Source: Streptomyces sp. NBC_01431 (lineage in GTDB: Bacteria; Actinomycetota; Actinomycetes; Streptomycetales; Streptomycetaceae). From it: 64,000 nt of DNA. Location of the stretch: positions 496,001 to 560,000 of the forward strand of contig NZ_CP109497.1 in NCBI RefSeq assembly GCF_036231355.1. Direction: 5' to 3'. The notes beneath the pieces were generated by a model. It saw only the letters and a list, made by a program, of their open reading frames with translations, was not told where the DNA came from and searched no databases. The position numbers were made by a program, and so were the translations under genes. This document shows, in pieces, positions 35,986-45,037 of this stretch (within the stretch, counting starts at the first letter, position 1; the number at the start of each line of letters is the position of its first letter).

Positions 35986-36192
35986 ATGTCGGAAATGATA
36001 AGCGTGATGCTTACCGGAGGGCCGGACTGGGCTCCCGCCGTCTGGAGCGTGAAGTCCGTCGAAGGTGAGCCGAAGGTCAAAATCCTGTGCGGGAATGCCT
36101 ACGAGCATTTCGAGTTCTCGGGCTTCTACCCCGTCGAAGGTGAGCAGAGGCCGCTATACCGCTGGTGCTGCCGTACCTACGTGGCCGAATAG
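35986..36192 (+). CDS. DUF5988-like small protein
   Basis: 68 residues (MLTGGPDWAPAVWSVKSVEG, ILCGNAYEHFEFSGF, LYRWCCRTYVAE). The N-terminal LTGGP, central AYEHFEFSG and terminal YRWCCRT-AE match the DUF5988 pattern, a small protein often placed in or beside polyketide and non-ribosomal peptide loci. It is the first gene of the polyketide locus, 91 bp before the leader ORF. Function unknown. Confidence 0.6.
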   Translation: MSEMISVMLTGGPDWAPAVWSVKSVEGEPKVKILCGNAYEHFEFSGFYPVEGEQRPLYRWCCRTYVAE

Positions 36193-36283
36193 GCCGGTGC
36201 GCCGGTCCGGCAGATCAACGGGCCACGCTGCGGCACGGTGACCCATCATAGCCGCCCTTGACCGATCCTGAAGGGGAATCTCG

Positions 36284-36319
36284 ATGAAGAATCCATTCTC
36301 ACCCGCGGGTGACTCGTGA
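36284..36319 (+). CDS. 11-residue leader ORF coupled to the ketosynthase
   Basis: ATG 36284 with a strong AAGGGG site 7 nt upstream encodes MKNPFSPAGDS. Its TGA overlaps the GTG start of the ketosynthase (GTGA, 36316-36319). The ketosynthase GTG has no good ribosome site of its own, so its translation probably depends on ribosomes finishing this mini-ORF. It may be a coupling device rather than a functional peptide. Confidence 0.6.
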   Translation: MKNPFSPAGDS

Positions 36320-37632
36320 CCAGGCGGACCGGGGGACGAGGGCGAGACGCCGTAGTCACCGGAATCGGACTGTGCCTTCCAGGCATCGAGTCCCCGGTCT
36401 TCACTGCCGACGAACTTTGGCAGGTGGCCAGCAATGGAATGTCATGCCTTGTCAAAAAGGGCGTGTACTACGGCAGCGTGAACCTGTCGAACAAATCGTT
36501 CGAGGAACGAGTGGTCGGTATTCCTGACTTCTTCTCCCGCCATTACACGGACGCCCACCGCTTCGGGCTGGTATCGCTCGTACAGGCGTGTGCGGACGCG
36601 GGCCTCGATGTGCACCGCGATCTCCAGGAGGCCGCCGTCCTCGTCGGCCGCGGGGGAGTGGACGCCAACATCGACAGCTATCTCGCCGTCCTCAGGGCCG
36701 ACCCCGCGACCCTCCCCGTTGCCGAGGCGATGGAGATGTTCGTCGCGGCGGAGCAGTCCGTCACCCCCTCGGACGTGGCCCTGGTCCAAGGCGCGCTCAC
36801 ACGGTCCAAAGGCGCCAACTTCACTGTTTCGTGCGGCTGTGCCTCCTCCGCCCTCCAGATCGGCAACGCCCAGCGCATGATCGCCGCCGGTGAGGCCGAC
36901 ATCGCCGTGGTGACCGGGGTGGACGTCTTCAGCCTCCCCCTCATCCACAACATCCAGCGTCTGCTGAGCGGAGCCCAGCAGACGTACGACGCCATGCGGT
37001 CCCAGGACATGCCCGCCCTCGTGCCGTCATTCGAGTCCTTGATGCGTCCGTACGACCGGCGCGCCGACTGCATCAACCACGGCGAAGGGTCCGCGACCAT
37101 CGTCATGGAGAGCCGCCAACACGCCTTCGCACGGGGCGGCCGCGTCTACGGCCAGGTCCTCTCGCAGGCCACCACCCGGGACGGGCTCGCCAATCCGCTG
37201 GCTTGCGACGACACCGGACAGGCGCTGGTGTCGGCGGTGCGGCGGTGCCTCGGCGACACCTGGGAGATCGACCAGGTGCCCTACGTCCATGGCGGCAGCG
37301 ACGGCAACGTGGTGGTCACGACGTTCGAGGCCAACGCGATCAGGGAACTGTACGGCCCCGCGTCCCGCGATCTGCTCATGTCCTCCCAGGAAGGCTGCTT
37401 CGGCCACAACGGCGCACCCGCGGGCTGCCTCGGAGTGGCCCTGACCCTGCTGATGATGAACCACGGCCAGGTGTGTCCCACGGCCAACTGCGAGGAGCCT
37501 GCGGACAACCTCACCTTCGACCCGGTTCCTGGGACGGCCACGCGGCCCCTCGACTTCGACTACGCCTTCACCTTCAACTACCAGGTCGGCGGACTGAAGA
37601 GCGCCATCCTGCTGGGGAGTGCCGACGTCTGA
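36316..37632 (+). CDS. Atypical stand-alone beta-ketoacyl synthase
   Basis: 438 residues of thiolase/KAS fold. The nucleophile is Cys175 in VSCGCASSAL. The first histidine is His325 in VHGGSDGNVV instead of HGTGT, and the second is His364 in GCFGHNGAPAG. The lysine normally five residues before the second histidine (K-S-x-x-GH) is replaced by Glu359, so ordinary decarboxylation may be altered. The C-terminus (FNYQVGGLKSAILLG) replaces the usual GFGGTNA segment. It may act as a chain-length, priming or acyl-transfer factor for the PKS that starts 274 bp downstream. Start GTG 36316 is coupled to the leader ORF. Confidence 0.8.
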   Translation: MTRRTGGRGRDAVVTGIGLCLPGIESPVFTADELWQVASNGMSCLVKKGVYYGSVNLSNKSFEERVVGIPDFFSRHYTDAHRFGLVSLVQACADAGLDVHRDLQEAAVLVGRGGVDANIDSYLAVLRADPATLPVAEAMEMFVAAEQSVTPSDVALVQGALTRSKGANFTVSCGCASSALQIGNAQRMIAAGEADIAVVTGVDVFSLPLIHNIQRLLSGAQQTYDAMRSQDMPALVPSFESLMRPYDRRADCINHGEGSATIVMESRQHAFARGGRVYGQVLSQATTRDGLANPLACDDTGQALVSAVRRCLGDTWEIDQVPYVHGGSDGNVVVTTFEANAIRELYGPASRDLLMSSQEGCFGHNGAPAGCLGVALTLLMMNHGQVCPTANCEEPADNLTFDPVPGTATRPLDFDYAFTFNYQVGGLKSAILLGSADV

Positions 37633-37906
37633 GTCCCTCCTCCGCCCGCTCGACTGAGCTGTTCGCGGGCCGTCGCCGACCCGAAGCCGACGGCGTCCCG
37701 CGGGAGCACGAGGTCCTGCCAGTTTCCCGCGGTTTCCCGCAGCCCCGCCCCCGGAAGGCCACCTGCCGACTGCGGGCACACGCCAAGGCCGGCGCCCCGC
37801 CCCTCCCCTCGCGCTGGCCCTGTGGGCACACCTCCCTCTCCTCGAACTCCCCAAGCTCCGCGAACCACACGCATCCGCTTTTCCCATGGACGACTAGGAG
37901 ACTCCC

Positions 37907-40900
37907 GTGGTGGCCCTGGACAAGTACCCCTCTCGCCCCGCGAACGGGCCCATCGCCGTCATCGGCATGGGCTGCCGGCTTCCCGGAGACATCGACTCAC
38001 CGGCCGCCTTGTGGAATCTGCTGATGGAGGGCCGTGAGGCGGTGGGCGCGCCTCCGCCCGGCCGTGATGCGCCGGCACCCGCGGCCGGGACGTCGGCCGA
38101 CGCGCAGGCCGTGCATCTGCAGGGCGGGTACCTGACCGACGTTTCGCGGTTCGACGCGGACTTCTTCGGTGTCTCGGGCAGAGAAGCCGACGTCCTCGAC
38201 CCACAGCACAGGCTCCTGCTGGAGGTCGTCTGGGAGGCCCTGGAGCACGCCGGGCTGCCTCCCGACGGGCTCGCCGGCTCCCGCACGGGCGTCTACACCG
38301 GTCTGAGTTACAACGACTACATGGACCAGCTCGTCGGTCTGCCCCAGGAACTGGAAGGCTCCATCCTGACGAACGGTCACTGCGTGGCCGCAGGCCGCAT
38401 CTCCTACCTCCTCGGCCTGCACGGCCCCAGCATCGCCCTCGACACCGCCTGCTCGTCCTCCCTGGTCGCCTTCCACCTCGCCTGCCAGGCACTGCTCCGC
38501 GAGGAGTGCGATCTCGCGCTGGCCGCCGGCGTCAACCTCATGCTCACCCCGCGCACCACCCGGTCCTTCACCAGGATGGGCATGCTGTCCCCAACCGGAC
38601 GCTGCCACACCTTCGACGCCGCCGCGGACGGATTCGTCCGCGGCGAGGGCTGTGGTGCCGTCGTCCTCAAACGCCTGACAGACGCCCGCAGGGACGGCGA
38701 CCGTATCCTCGCCCTCGTCCGCGGGTCCGCCGTGAACCAGGACGGCCGCTCCGACGGCATCGCCGCCCCGTCATCCACCGCGCAGCAGGCCCTCTACCGC
38801 ACGGCGCTCACCCAGGCGGGCGTCGACCCGGCGCAGATCTCCCTGATCGAAGCTCACGGCACGGGCACCCCTGTCGGCGACCCGGCCGAGTTCACCAGCC
38901 TGGCAGCCGTGTACGGCAACGGCCTCTCCCCGTGCGCCCTCGGCTCGGTCAAGACGAACCTCGGCCACTTGGAGCCCGCCGCCGGCATCACCGGACTGAT
39001 CAAGACCGTTCTGTGCCTGCAGCAGGGGGTCATTCCTGCCAACCTGCACTTCACCAGCTGGCACCCCGCCATCGCCGCGGACGCCACCCGCTTCTTCATT
39101 CCGGTCGAACCGACTCAGTGGCCAGGGCGGCAGCCGGTCAGGCTGGCTGCGGTCTCCTCGTTCGGTTTCTCGGGCACCAACGCCCACGTGATCCTGCAGC
39201 AGCCCCCGCGGCCCAGCCGCCGCGCCGGCCTTCCCGCCCCACGCCGGCCGGAGGGCGCACCGCCCGAGGTGATCCTGGTCGCCGCCGGATCCCACCGGGC
39301 ACTGCCGGCCGCGGCCGGCCGCCTCGCGGACTGGCTCGACGGGGACGGGGCGCGCGTCCCGCTGCGGGACGTGGCCCACACCCTGGCCCTGCGCCGCAGC
39401 CCCGGACGCGGGCGCCTCGCGGTCGTAGCCCGTTCCCGCGCCGAAACCCTGGAGGCACTCCGGCTGTTCGTCGCGGGCCTGCCCCATCCCGCCCTCGTCT
39501 CGGGCACGGCCGATGTCACCGCTCCTCACCAGCCGGTATGGGTGTTCTCCGGCCAGGGTTCCCAGTGGTCCGGTATGGGCCGCCAACTCTTCGCGCATCA
39601 CGGGCCCTTCGCGAAAGCACTGACCGACGTCGATGCCCTCATCCAGCAGGAGGCGGGGTTCTCCGTCCTGGAGCTGATCCGCTCGGACGAACCCCTCACC
39701 GGATGCCCGAGGATCCAGCCGGTCCTCTTCGCCCTGCAGATCGCCCTGGCCGCGGCCTGGCAGTCGCACGGCGTCCGGCCCGCCGCCGTCATCGGGCACT
39801 CCATGGGAGAGGTCGCAGCAGCCGTCGTGGCCGGAGCGCTCACCCTCGGCGACGGGGTCCGCGTCATCTGCCGCCGCTCGGCACTGCTGGAGCGAATCGC
39901 CGGGACGGGCGCGATGGCCAGCGTCGCCCTGGACCAGGCCACCGTGGAGGCCGACCTCGCCGACGCCGGGACCGACGCCGTCTCAGTGGCGGTCCTGGCC
40001 GCGCCCGGCACCACCGTCGTCTCCGGTGACGCCGACCAGATCGCCCGCCTGGTCACCCGATGGGGGAAGCGCGGGATCCTCGCCTCGCCGATCGCGGTCG
40101 ACGTCGCTTCCCACAGCCACCATGTCGACCCCCTCCTGCCCGATCTGCACCAGGACCTCATCGATCTGCGCCCCCGTGCGCCCCGCATCCCCTTCTACTC
40201 CACCGTGACCGAGGACCCGCGGCACAGCCCTCTCCTGGGCGCCGCCTACTGGTGCGACAACCTGCGCCGGCCCGTCCGGTTCCGTTCCGCCGTGGCTGCC
40301 GCCGCCCAAGACCGCCACCAGATCTACATCGAGATCTCGCCCCATCCCGTGATCACCCAGTCCCTTGCGGACAGCCTGGCCGAACTGACCCCGGACGCAC
40401 TGGTTCTGCCCTCACTGCGCCGCGGACTGGACGAAACCGTCACCCTGCGGACCCAGCTCGCCGCGGTCCACTGCGGCGGCGGCACCGTCGACTGGATCCC
40501 CCTGTACGGCGGCGGCCTTCTGACGGACGCCCCCACCATCACCTTCGACCGCACCCGCCACTGGACCTCGGGCGAGGCGCAGCCGGCCGACGCGGGGGCC
40601 CTGCCCGGCCGGCACACCGAGATCCCCGGCGAACCGATCCGCCACACCTGGACCGCCGCCGCCCCGGCTCGCCATCTGCCCTGGCTCAACGACCACCGCG
40701 TCCACGGCACCGCCGTCCTGCCCGGGGCGGCCTTCTGCGCCCTCCTGCACACCACGGCCCGAACCGCACTGGGCGGTGTCACCACGGACATCGAGACCAC
40801 CGACATCGCCTTCCACGACCTGCTGCGCCTGACCGACGACACCGAAATCAGCACCACGCTCACCCTTGCCGCCTCCCAGCAGGCCACCGGTGAGATCCAC

Positions 40901-43900
40901 TCCCGCCAGCCCGACGGGTCCTGGCAGCTGCACGCCTCAGCGGTCACCCGCCGTGGGCTCACACCCCAGGCCACTCGTGCCGCCTCCGTCCCGGACCTCG
41001 ACCGCAAGCACCCCGTCCCGCTCGATCCGGCCGCCCTCTACGCCGGGTTGCGTGCCTGCGGCCTCGAACACGGCCCGGCCTTCACCGGCATCACCAGTCT
41101 GCACACGAACAGCCACCGGGACAGCTTCTGGGCCCGCATCCAGCTTCCGCCCGCCGCCCGCACTCCCGAGCACGCGCTGAGCCCCCACCCCGTCCTGCTC
41201 GACCTGTGTCTGCAACTGCTGGTCGCCGGAGCCGGTCACGACAGCGCACCCGCGCCCATCCTGCCGGTCCAGGTCGGCGCCCTGCGCATCCTGGGCGACC
41301 CCTCACGGGCCGTCCACGCGCACGCCTGGGTCACCGAGAACACCGCGACCACCCTCGCCGGACACGTCCGTGTCCTGGACGCCGACGGCCGGCCGGTCCT
41401 GGCCCTCGACGGCGCGCGCTTCGCCCGCCGCGCACCGGCCGAGGGCACTACCGTCGACCAGTGGTTCCTGGAACTCGGGTGGCATCATGCGCCCCGTTCC
41501 CGCGCCAGGCAGGCACCTCCCGGCAGGTGGCTCGTCGTGGACGAGGGAGACGGCGAAGCCGGACGCCTGGCGGCGCTCCTGCGGGACGCCGGTGCCCACG
41601 CGGAGGTGCGAGAAACTCCACTGAGCACGGAGGGGCTCGCCGCACTGGCCGATGTCTTCCGCAACCACCTGGCCGCTGGAGCGGGACCCTGGCGCGGTGT
41701 CGTCATGCTGTGCGGCACGCCGTCCGCCGACGACAGCGATCCCACCCACGGCGCGGAGCAACGCGCCAGGCGACTGCTCGCCTTCGCTCAGGCAGCCGAA
41801 GACCACGACGGAACATGGCGCCTGTACACCGTCACCCGGCACGCCCGCGCGGTCACGGCGGACGAGGCCGGCCACCCCGCCCACAGCACCGTACGGGGCG
41901 TGGCACGTGTCCTCGCGATCGAGCACCCGCGCCTGCGGCCCACCCTCGTTGACGCCGATCCCGGAGCACACGGGCTGCGCGCGCTGGCCGCCGAACTCCT
42001 CGCCGACGCACCTGAGGACGAGGTCGCTCTGCGGGATGACAGCCGATACGTGGCACGCATCGACCGCGCCCCCGTCACTCCGGCCGAACGGACTGCCTCC
42101 ACCACCCGGGTCGTCCGGTACGGCGAGGACGGGTTCCGCCTGCGCGCCGGACGCCTCGGCGATCTCGACAGCCTCGAACTAGCGGCAACCGGCCGTCGTC
42201 ACCCCGGCGAGGGAGAGGTAGAGGTGCGCGTCCAGGCTGCGGGGCTCAACTTCCGCGACGTCCTGACAACCCTCGGCATGCTCGGTTCGGAGCCCCTCAC
42301 CCCGTACCGCATCGGCTTCGAGTGCGCGGGTGAGGTCACCGCCGTGGGAGCGGGCGTGGACCACGTCCGCGCCGGAGACACCGTGGTTGCCGCCCAGCTC
42401 GAAGGCGGCGCCTTCGGCTCCTTCATCACCGTTCCCGCCACCGCCGTCGTCCCCGCCCCGCCCGCCCTCACCACCGAGGCGGCAGCAGGACTGCCAACGG
42501 CGTTCCTCACCGCCTGGTACGCCCTCCACCGCGTCGCACGGCTGGCCCCCGGTGAACGCGTCCTCGTCCACTCGGCCAGCGGCGGCACCGGTCTGGCCGC
42601 CATCGCCGTCGCCCGCCTGCTGGGCGCGGAGGTCCTGGCCACCGCCGGCACCGAGGAGAAACGACGCTACCTGCGCGGCACCGGCATCCGCTGCGTCATG
42701 GACTCCCGCACCCTGGACTTCGCCGAACAGGCCCGCCAGGCGACCGGCGGCGAGGGCGTCGACGTCGTCCTCAACTCCCTCGCCGGCCCCGCCGTCCGCG
42801 CCGGGCTCGAAGCGCTGCGCCCCTTCGGCCGCTTCGTCGAACTCGGCGTACGCGACATCTTGGCCGACGCCGCCCTCAAACTCGCCCCGCTGCGCCACAA
42901 CATCACCTTCTCCACCGTCGACCTCATCGAACTCCAGCAGCGCAAACCCAAGTTGTTCGGCACGCTGCTGCGCGAGGTCATGGACCACATCACCGAGGGA
43001 CGCCTCAAGCCGTTGCTGTGCACCGCCTATCCGCTCGATCTGGCCGCCGACGCCTTCCACTTGATGGCCGGCGCCCGGCACATCGGCAAAATGGTGCTCA
43101 CCGTCCCCGACAGGGGAGAGACCACCGCCGTCCTGCCGGACGGGCCTCCCGTCGTACGCCCCGACGGCGCTTACATCGTCACCGGCGGCCTGGGCGGTCT
43201 CGGGCTCGCCACGGCGCGCTGGCTCGCGGAGCAGGGAGCGGGCCGTGTCGTCCTCAACGGCCGCCGGTCCCCGTCTCTCCAGACCGCACGCGCCGTCAAA
43301 GACCTGCCCGGGCAGACCACGATCGTCCTCGGCGACATCTCCCTGCCCGGCACCGCCGAACGGCTCGTCGAGGCCGCCACCAAAGGCGGTGTGCCGTTGC
43401 GCGGGGTCGTGCACTGCGCCATGGTCCTCAGCGACGCCGCCCTGGGCACCATCCGCGACTACCAGATCAAGCGGGTGTGGGCCCCCAAGGTCACCGGTGC
43501 CTGGAACCTCCACCGAGCCACGACTGGACACGCCCTGGACTTCTTCGTCCTGTACTCCTCAATGAGTTCCCTGCTGGGCAATGCCGGACAGGGAACGTAT
43601 GCTGCCGCCAACGCCTGGCTCGACTCCTTCGCCACCTGGCGCACCCGTGGCGGCCTGCCCACACTGGCCGTCAACTGGGGTCCCTGGGGCGAGACGGGGC
43701 AGGCCACCGATTTCGCCGATCGCGGCTACGAGACCATTCCCACCCGCGAGGGGATCGAGGCCCTGCACACCCTGCTGGCCCATCAACGGGTCCAGACGGC
43801 CGTAATTCCCGGCCCGCCGCAGACCTGGATCCCCCGTGCGGGCTCAGCCTCCAGCCTCTTCGCGCTCCTCACGCCGGACGACCTCAAGACTCCGGACGAG

Positions 43901-44224
43901 CCCGAGTCCGGCGGCTCCGGCATCCACGCCCGCCTCCAAACCCTGCCTGCCGGCATCGCACGCCAGAGCGCCCTGGAGACCTACCTGGGCGACCACATCC
44001 GCGCCATCCTGCGCACCGGCAGCGCCACGCTGGATCCGCAGACCCCTCTCAAAGCCCTCGGCTTCGACTCGCTGCTGGCCACTGAACTACGCGTCCGCCT
44101 CGAAACCGAACTCCCCGTCCGTCTCGCCGGGAACTTCATCTGGCAGCACCCCACCGTGGCCTCCCTCGCCACGGCACTCGCCGCCCTCATGGGCCTGGCA
44201 GCAGAGGCGAAGACATCGTCCTGA
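37907..44224 (+). CDS. Iterative highly reducing type I PKS (KS-AT-DH-ER-KR-ACP)
   Basis: 2105 residues from GTG 37907 (AGGAG 6 nt upstream). KS 17-435 has Cys182 (DTACSSS), His317 (EAHGTGT) and His354 (NLGHLEPAAG). AT about 543-840 has Ser632 (GHSMGE) and VASH at 733-736, closer to methylmalonyl (YASH) than malonyl (HAFH) types. DH has His930 (HRVHGTAVLP) and Asp1099 (HPVLLDL). ER about 1410-1720 has HSASGGTG for NADPH near 1555. KR about 1752-1930 has TGGLGGLG, Ser in YSSMSS and Tyr in GTYAAANA. ACP has LGFDSLL near 2051. No thioesterase is present. Order and length match mycocerosic acid synthase, so repeated use to build a fully reduced, perhaps methyl-branched, acyl chain is inferred. 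Confidence 0.92.
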   Translation: MVALDKYPSRPANGPIAVIGMGCRLPGDIDSPAALWNLLMEGREAVGAPPPGRDAPAPAAGTSADAQAVHLQGGYLTDVSRFDADFFGVSGREADVLDPQHRLLLEVVWEALEHAGLPPDGLAGSRTGVYTGLSYNDYMDQLVGLPQELEGSILTNGHCVAAGRISYLLGLHGPSIALDTACSSSLVAFHLACQALLREECDLALAAGVNLMLTPRTTRSFTRMGMLSPTGRCHTFDAAADGFVRGEGCGAVVLKRLTDARRDGDRILALVRGSAVNQDGRSDGIAAPSSTAQQALYRTALTQAGVDPAQISLIEAHGTGTPVGDPAEFTSLAAVYGNGLSPCALGSVKTNLGHLEPAAGITGLIKTVLCLQQGVIPANLHFTSWHPAIAADATRFFIPVEPTQWPGRQPVRLAAVSSFGFSGTNAHVILQQPPRPSRRAGLPAPRRPEGAPPEVILVAAGSHRALPAAAGRLADWLDGDGARVPLRDVAHTLALRRSPGRGRLAVVARSRAETLEALRLFVAGLPHPALVSGTADVTAPHQPVWVFSGQGSQWSGMGRQLFAHHGPFAKALTDVDALIQQEAGFSVLELIRSDEPLTGCPRIQPVLFALQIALAAAWQSHGVRPAAVIGHSMGEVAAAVVAGALTLGDGVRVICRRSALLERIAGTGAMASVALDQATVEADLADAGTDAVSVAVLAAPGTTVVSGDADQIARLVTRWGKRGILASPIAVDVASHSHHVDPLLPDLHQDLIDLRPRAPRIPFYSTVTEDPRHSPLLGAAYWCDNLRRPVRFRSAVAAAAQDRHQIYIEISPHPVITQSLADSLAELTPDALVLPSLRRGLDETVTLRTQLAAVHCGGGTVDWIPLYGGGLLTDAPTITFDRTRHWTSGEAQPADAGALPGRHTEIPGEPIRHTWTAAAPARHLPWLNDHRVHGTAVLPGAAFCALLHTTARTALGGVTTDIETTDIAFHDLLRLTDDTEISTTLTLAASQQATGEIHSRQPDGSWQLHASAVTRRGLTPQATRAASVPDLDRKHPVPLDPAALYAGLRACGLEHGPAFTGITSLHTNSHRDSFWARIQLPPAARTPEHALSPHPVLLDLCLQLLVAGAGHDSAPAPILPVQVGALRILGDPSRAVHAHAWVTENTATTLAGHVRVLDADGRPVLALDGARFARRAPAEGTTVDQWFLELGWHHAPRSRARQAPPGRWLVVDEGDGEAGRLAALLRDAGAHAEVRETPLSTEGLAALADVFRNHLAAGAGPWRGVVMLCGTPSADDSDPTHGAEQRARRLLAFAQAAEDHDGTWRLYTVTRHARAVTADEAGHPAHSTVRGVARVLAIEHPRLRPTLVDADPGAHGLRALAAELLADAPEDEVALRDDSRYVARIDRAPVTPAERTASTTRVVRYGEDGFRLRAGRLGDLDSLELAATGRRHPGEGEVEVRVQAAGLNFRDVLTTLGMLGSEPLTPYRIGFECAGEVTAVGAGVDHVRAGDTVVAAQLEGGAFGSFITVPATAVVPAPPALTTEAAAGLPTAFLTAWYALHRVARLAPGERVLVHSASGGTGLAAIAVARLLGAEVLATAGTEEKRRYLRGTGIRCVMDSRTLDFAEQARQATGGEGVDVVLNSLAGPAVRAGLEALRPFGRFVELGVRDILADAALKLAPLRHNITFSTVDLIELQQRKPKLFGTLLREVMDHITEGRLKPLLCTAYPLDLAADAFHLMAGARHIGKMVLTVPDRGETTAVLPDGPPVVRPDGAYIVTGGLGGLGLATARWLAEQGAGRVVLNGRRSPSLQTARAVKDLPGQTTIVLGDISLPGTAERLVEAATKGGVPLRGVVHCAMVLSDAALGTIRDYQIKRVWAPKVTGAWNLHRATTGHALDFFVLYSSMSSLLGNAGQGTYAAANAWLDSFATWRTRGGLPTLAVNWGPWGETGQATDFADRGYETIPTREGIEALHTLLAHQRVQTAVIPGPPQTWIPRAGSASSLFALLTPDDLKTPDEPESGGSGIHARLQTLPAGIARQSALETYLGDHIRAILRTGSATLDPQTPLKALGFDSLLATELRVRLETELPVRLAGNFIWQHPTVASLATALAALMGLAAEAKTSS

Positions 44225-44233
44225 CGCCGGTGT

Positions 44234-44270
44234 CCCCAATGCGCTCCCGCGGCGCGCCCCTCCATTGGGG
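44234..44270 (+). terminator. Hairpin after the PKS
   Basis: CCCCAATG (44234-44241) pairs with CATTGGGG (44263-44270). The 21-nt loop contains further self-complementary GC bases (CGCGGCGCG). It starts 10 bp after the PKS stop. Confidence 0.55.
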
Positions 44271-44328
44271 TGACGGTGCCAGCAGATGCTTGCGGCACAT
44301 GCCACAATCCTGAGTCAATTGAGAATCC

Positions 44329-44348
44329 AACCGGTGGGCAGCCCATCC
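44329..44348 (+). repeat. Recurrent motif, copy B
   Basis: AACCGGTGGGCAGCCCATCC, followed by CTCTTGGGGGGCGTGG. It lies 105 bp after the PKS stop. Confidence 0.6.
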
Positions 44349-44777
44349 CTCTTGGGGGGCGTGGCCCTGTTATGGCCTGCGGCTCTCTGCTGGCCAGGGA
44401 GCCACCGACGTACCAGAGTCGCGATGGGCCCCCTCGAGGGGGGTTGGATCGCCAGTCGGTGCCACTTATGTGGTACCGACTGGTCGGTTGTAGGGCTCTG
44501 TCACCTGCCCCGTGCGACGGCCCGGGCGGGCTCGAAGCGTTGATGACATGCCGCTTCCACCGGGCCGCTACCACGACCTCGCCGCGCGCCGCCCCGTCGG
44601 CTGGGCGATCTCGTCGCCGAAGACCTCTCCCCACCGTCCGCGGGGTTTGCTGGCCGCTGGTGTCGACGCGAACGTAGTGGTCTCGGCCCTTTTCCAGGTG
44701 CGCGCTCCGCCATTCAGGTGACAAGTGGAGTCGGAGACTTGTCAGCGATACACCCGTATGGGTCACTTGTAACAGCA

Positions 44778-44797
44778 AACCGGTGGGCCGCCCATCC
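44778..44797 (+). repeat. Recurrent motif, copy C
   Basis: AACCGGTGGGCCGCCCATCC, followed by CAATCCGGGGGATCGTGG. It differs from copy B by one base in these 20 and shares the trailing CGTGG. It lies 240 bp before the IPT/TIG gene. Confidence 0.6.
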
Positions 44798-45037
44798 CAA
44801 TCCGGGGGATCGTGGTAATGGCGGCGCCTGCCGGTTTTTTCTTTGGGCGTGTGCAGGAGCACTCCGCGAAACCCCCGCAGCCTGAGCGAGCCGCTCGTCC
44901 TCCCCTCAAGCGGCTTCCGTGAACGCAGGAACTCACTGTGCACTTCGATGCCGCTCTGCCAGGCGTGTCTTTGGCGCCGGGTGTCCCGCCGGTCGGCTGT
45001 GTCCTCTGTCCCTGTTCTGACAGCGAGGAGTCTCTCC

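Larger units (their letters stand above)
44271..45037. other. Long leader/intergenic region with motif copies B and C and hairpins
   Basis: No gene is supported. Motif B is at 44329-44348 and motif C at 44778-44797. Between them are a perfect palindrome CCCCCTCGAGGGGG (44429-44442) and a 14-bp stem with one mismatch, CCAGTCGGTGCCAC (44452-44465) against 44470-44483. After motif C, AAACCGG can pair with CCGGTTT at about 44833, which runs into a TTTTTTC tract (44836-44842). This looks like a terminator or attenuator in the leader of the IPT/TIG gene at 45038. Confidence 0.45.

Noticed and set aside
37722..37745. Two GTTTCCCGC units near the PKS start, similar to the iteron half sites
   Set aside because: Only 9 bp each, without the palindrome partner, 7 kb from the iteron array and in GC-rich DNA where such matches can arise by chance.
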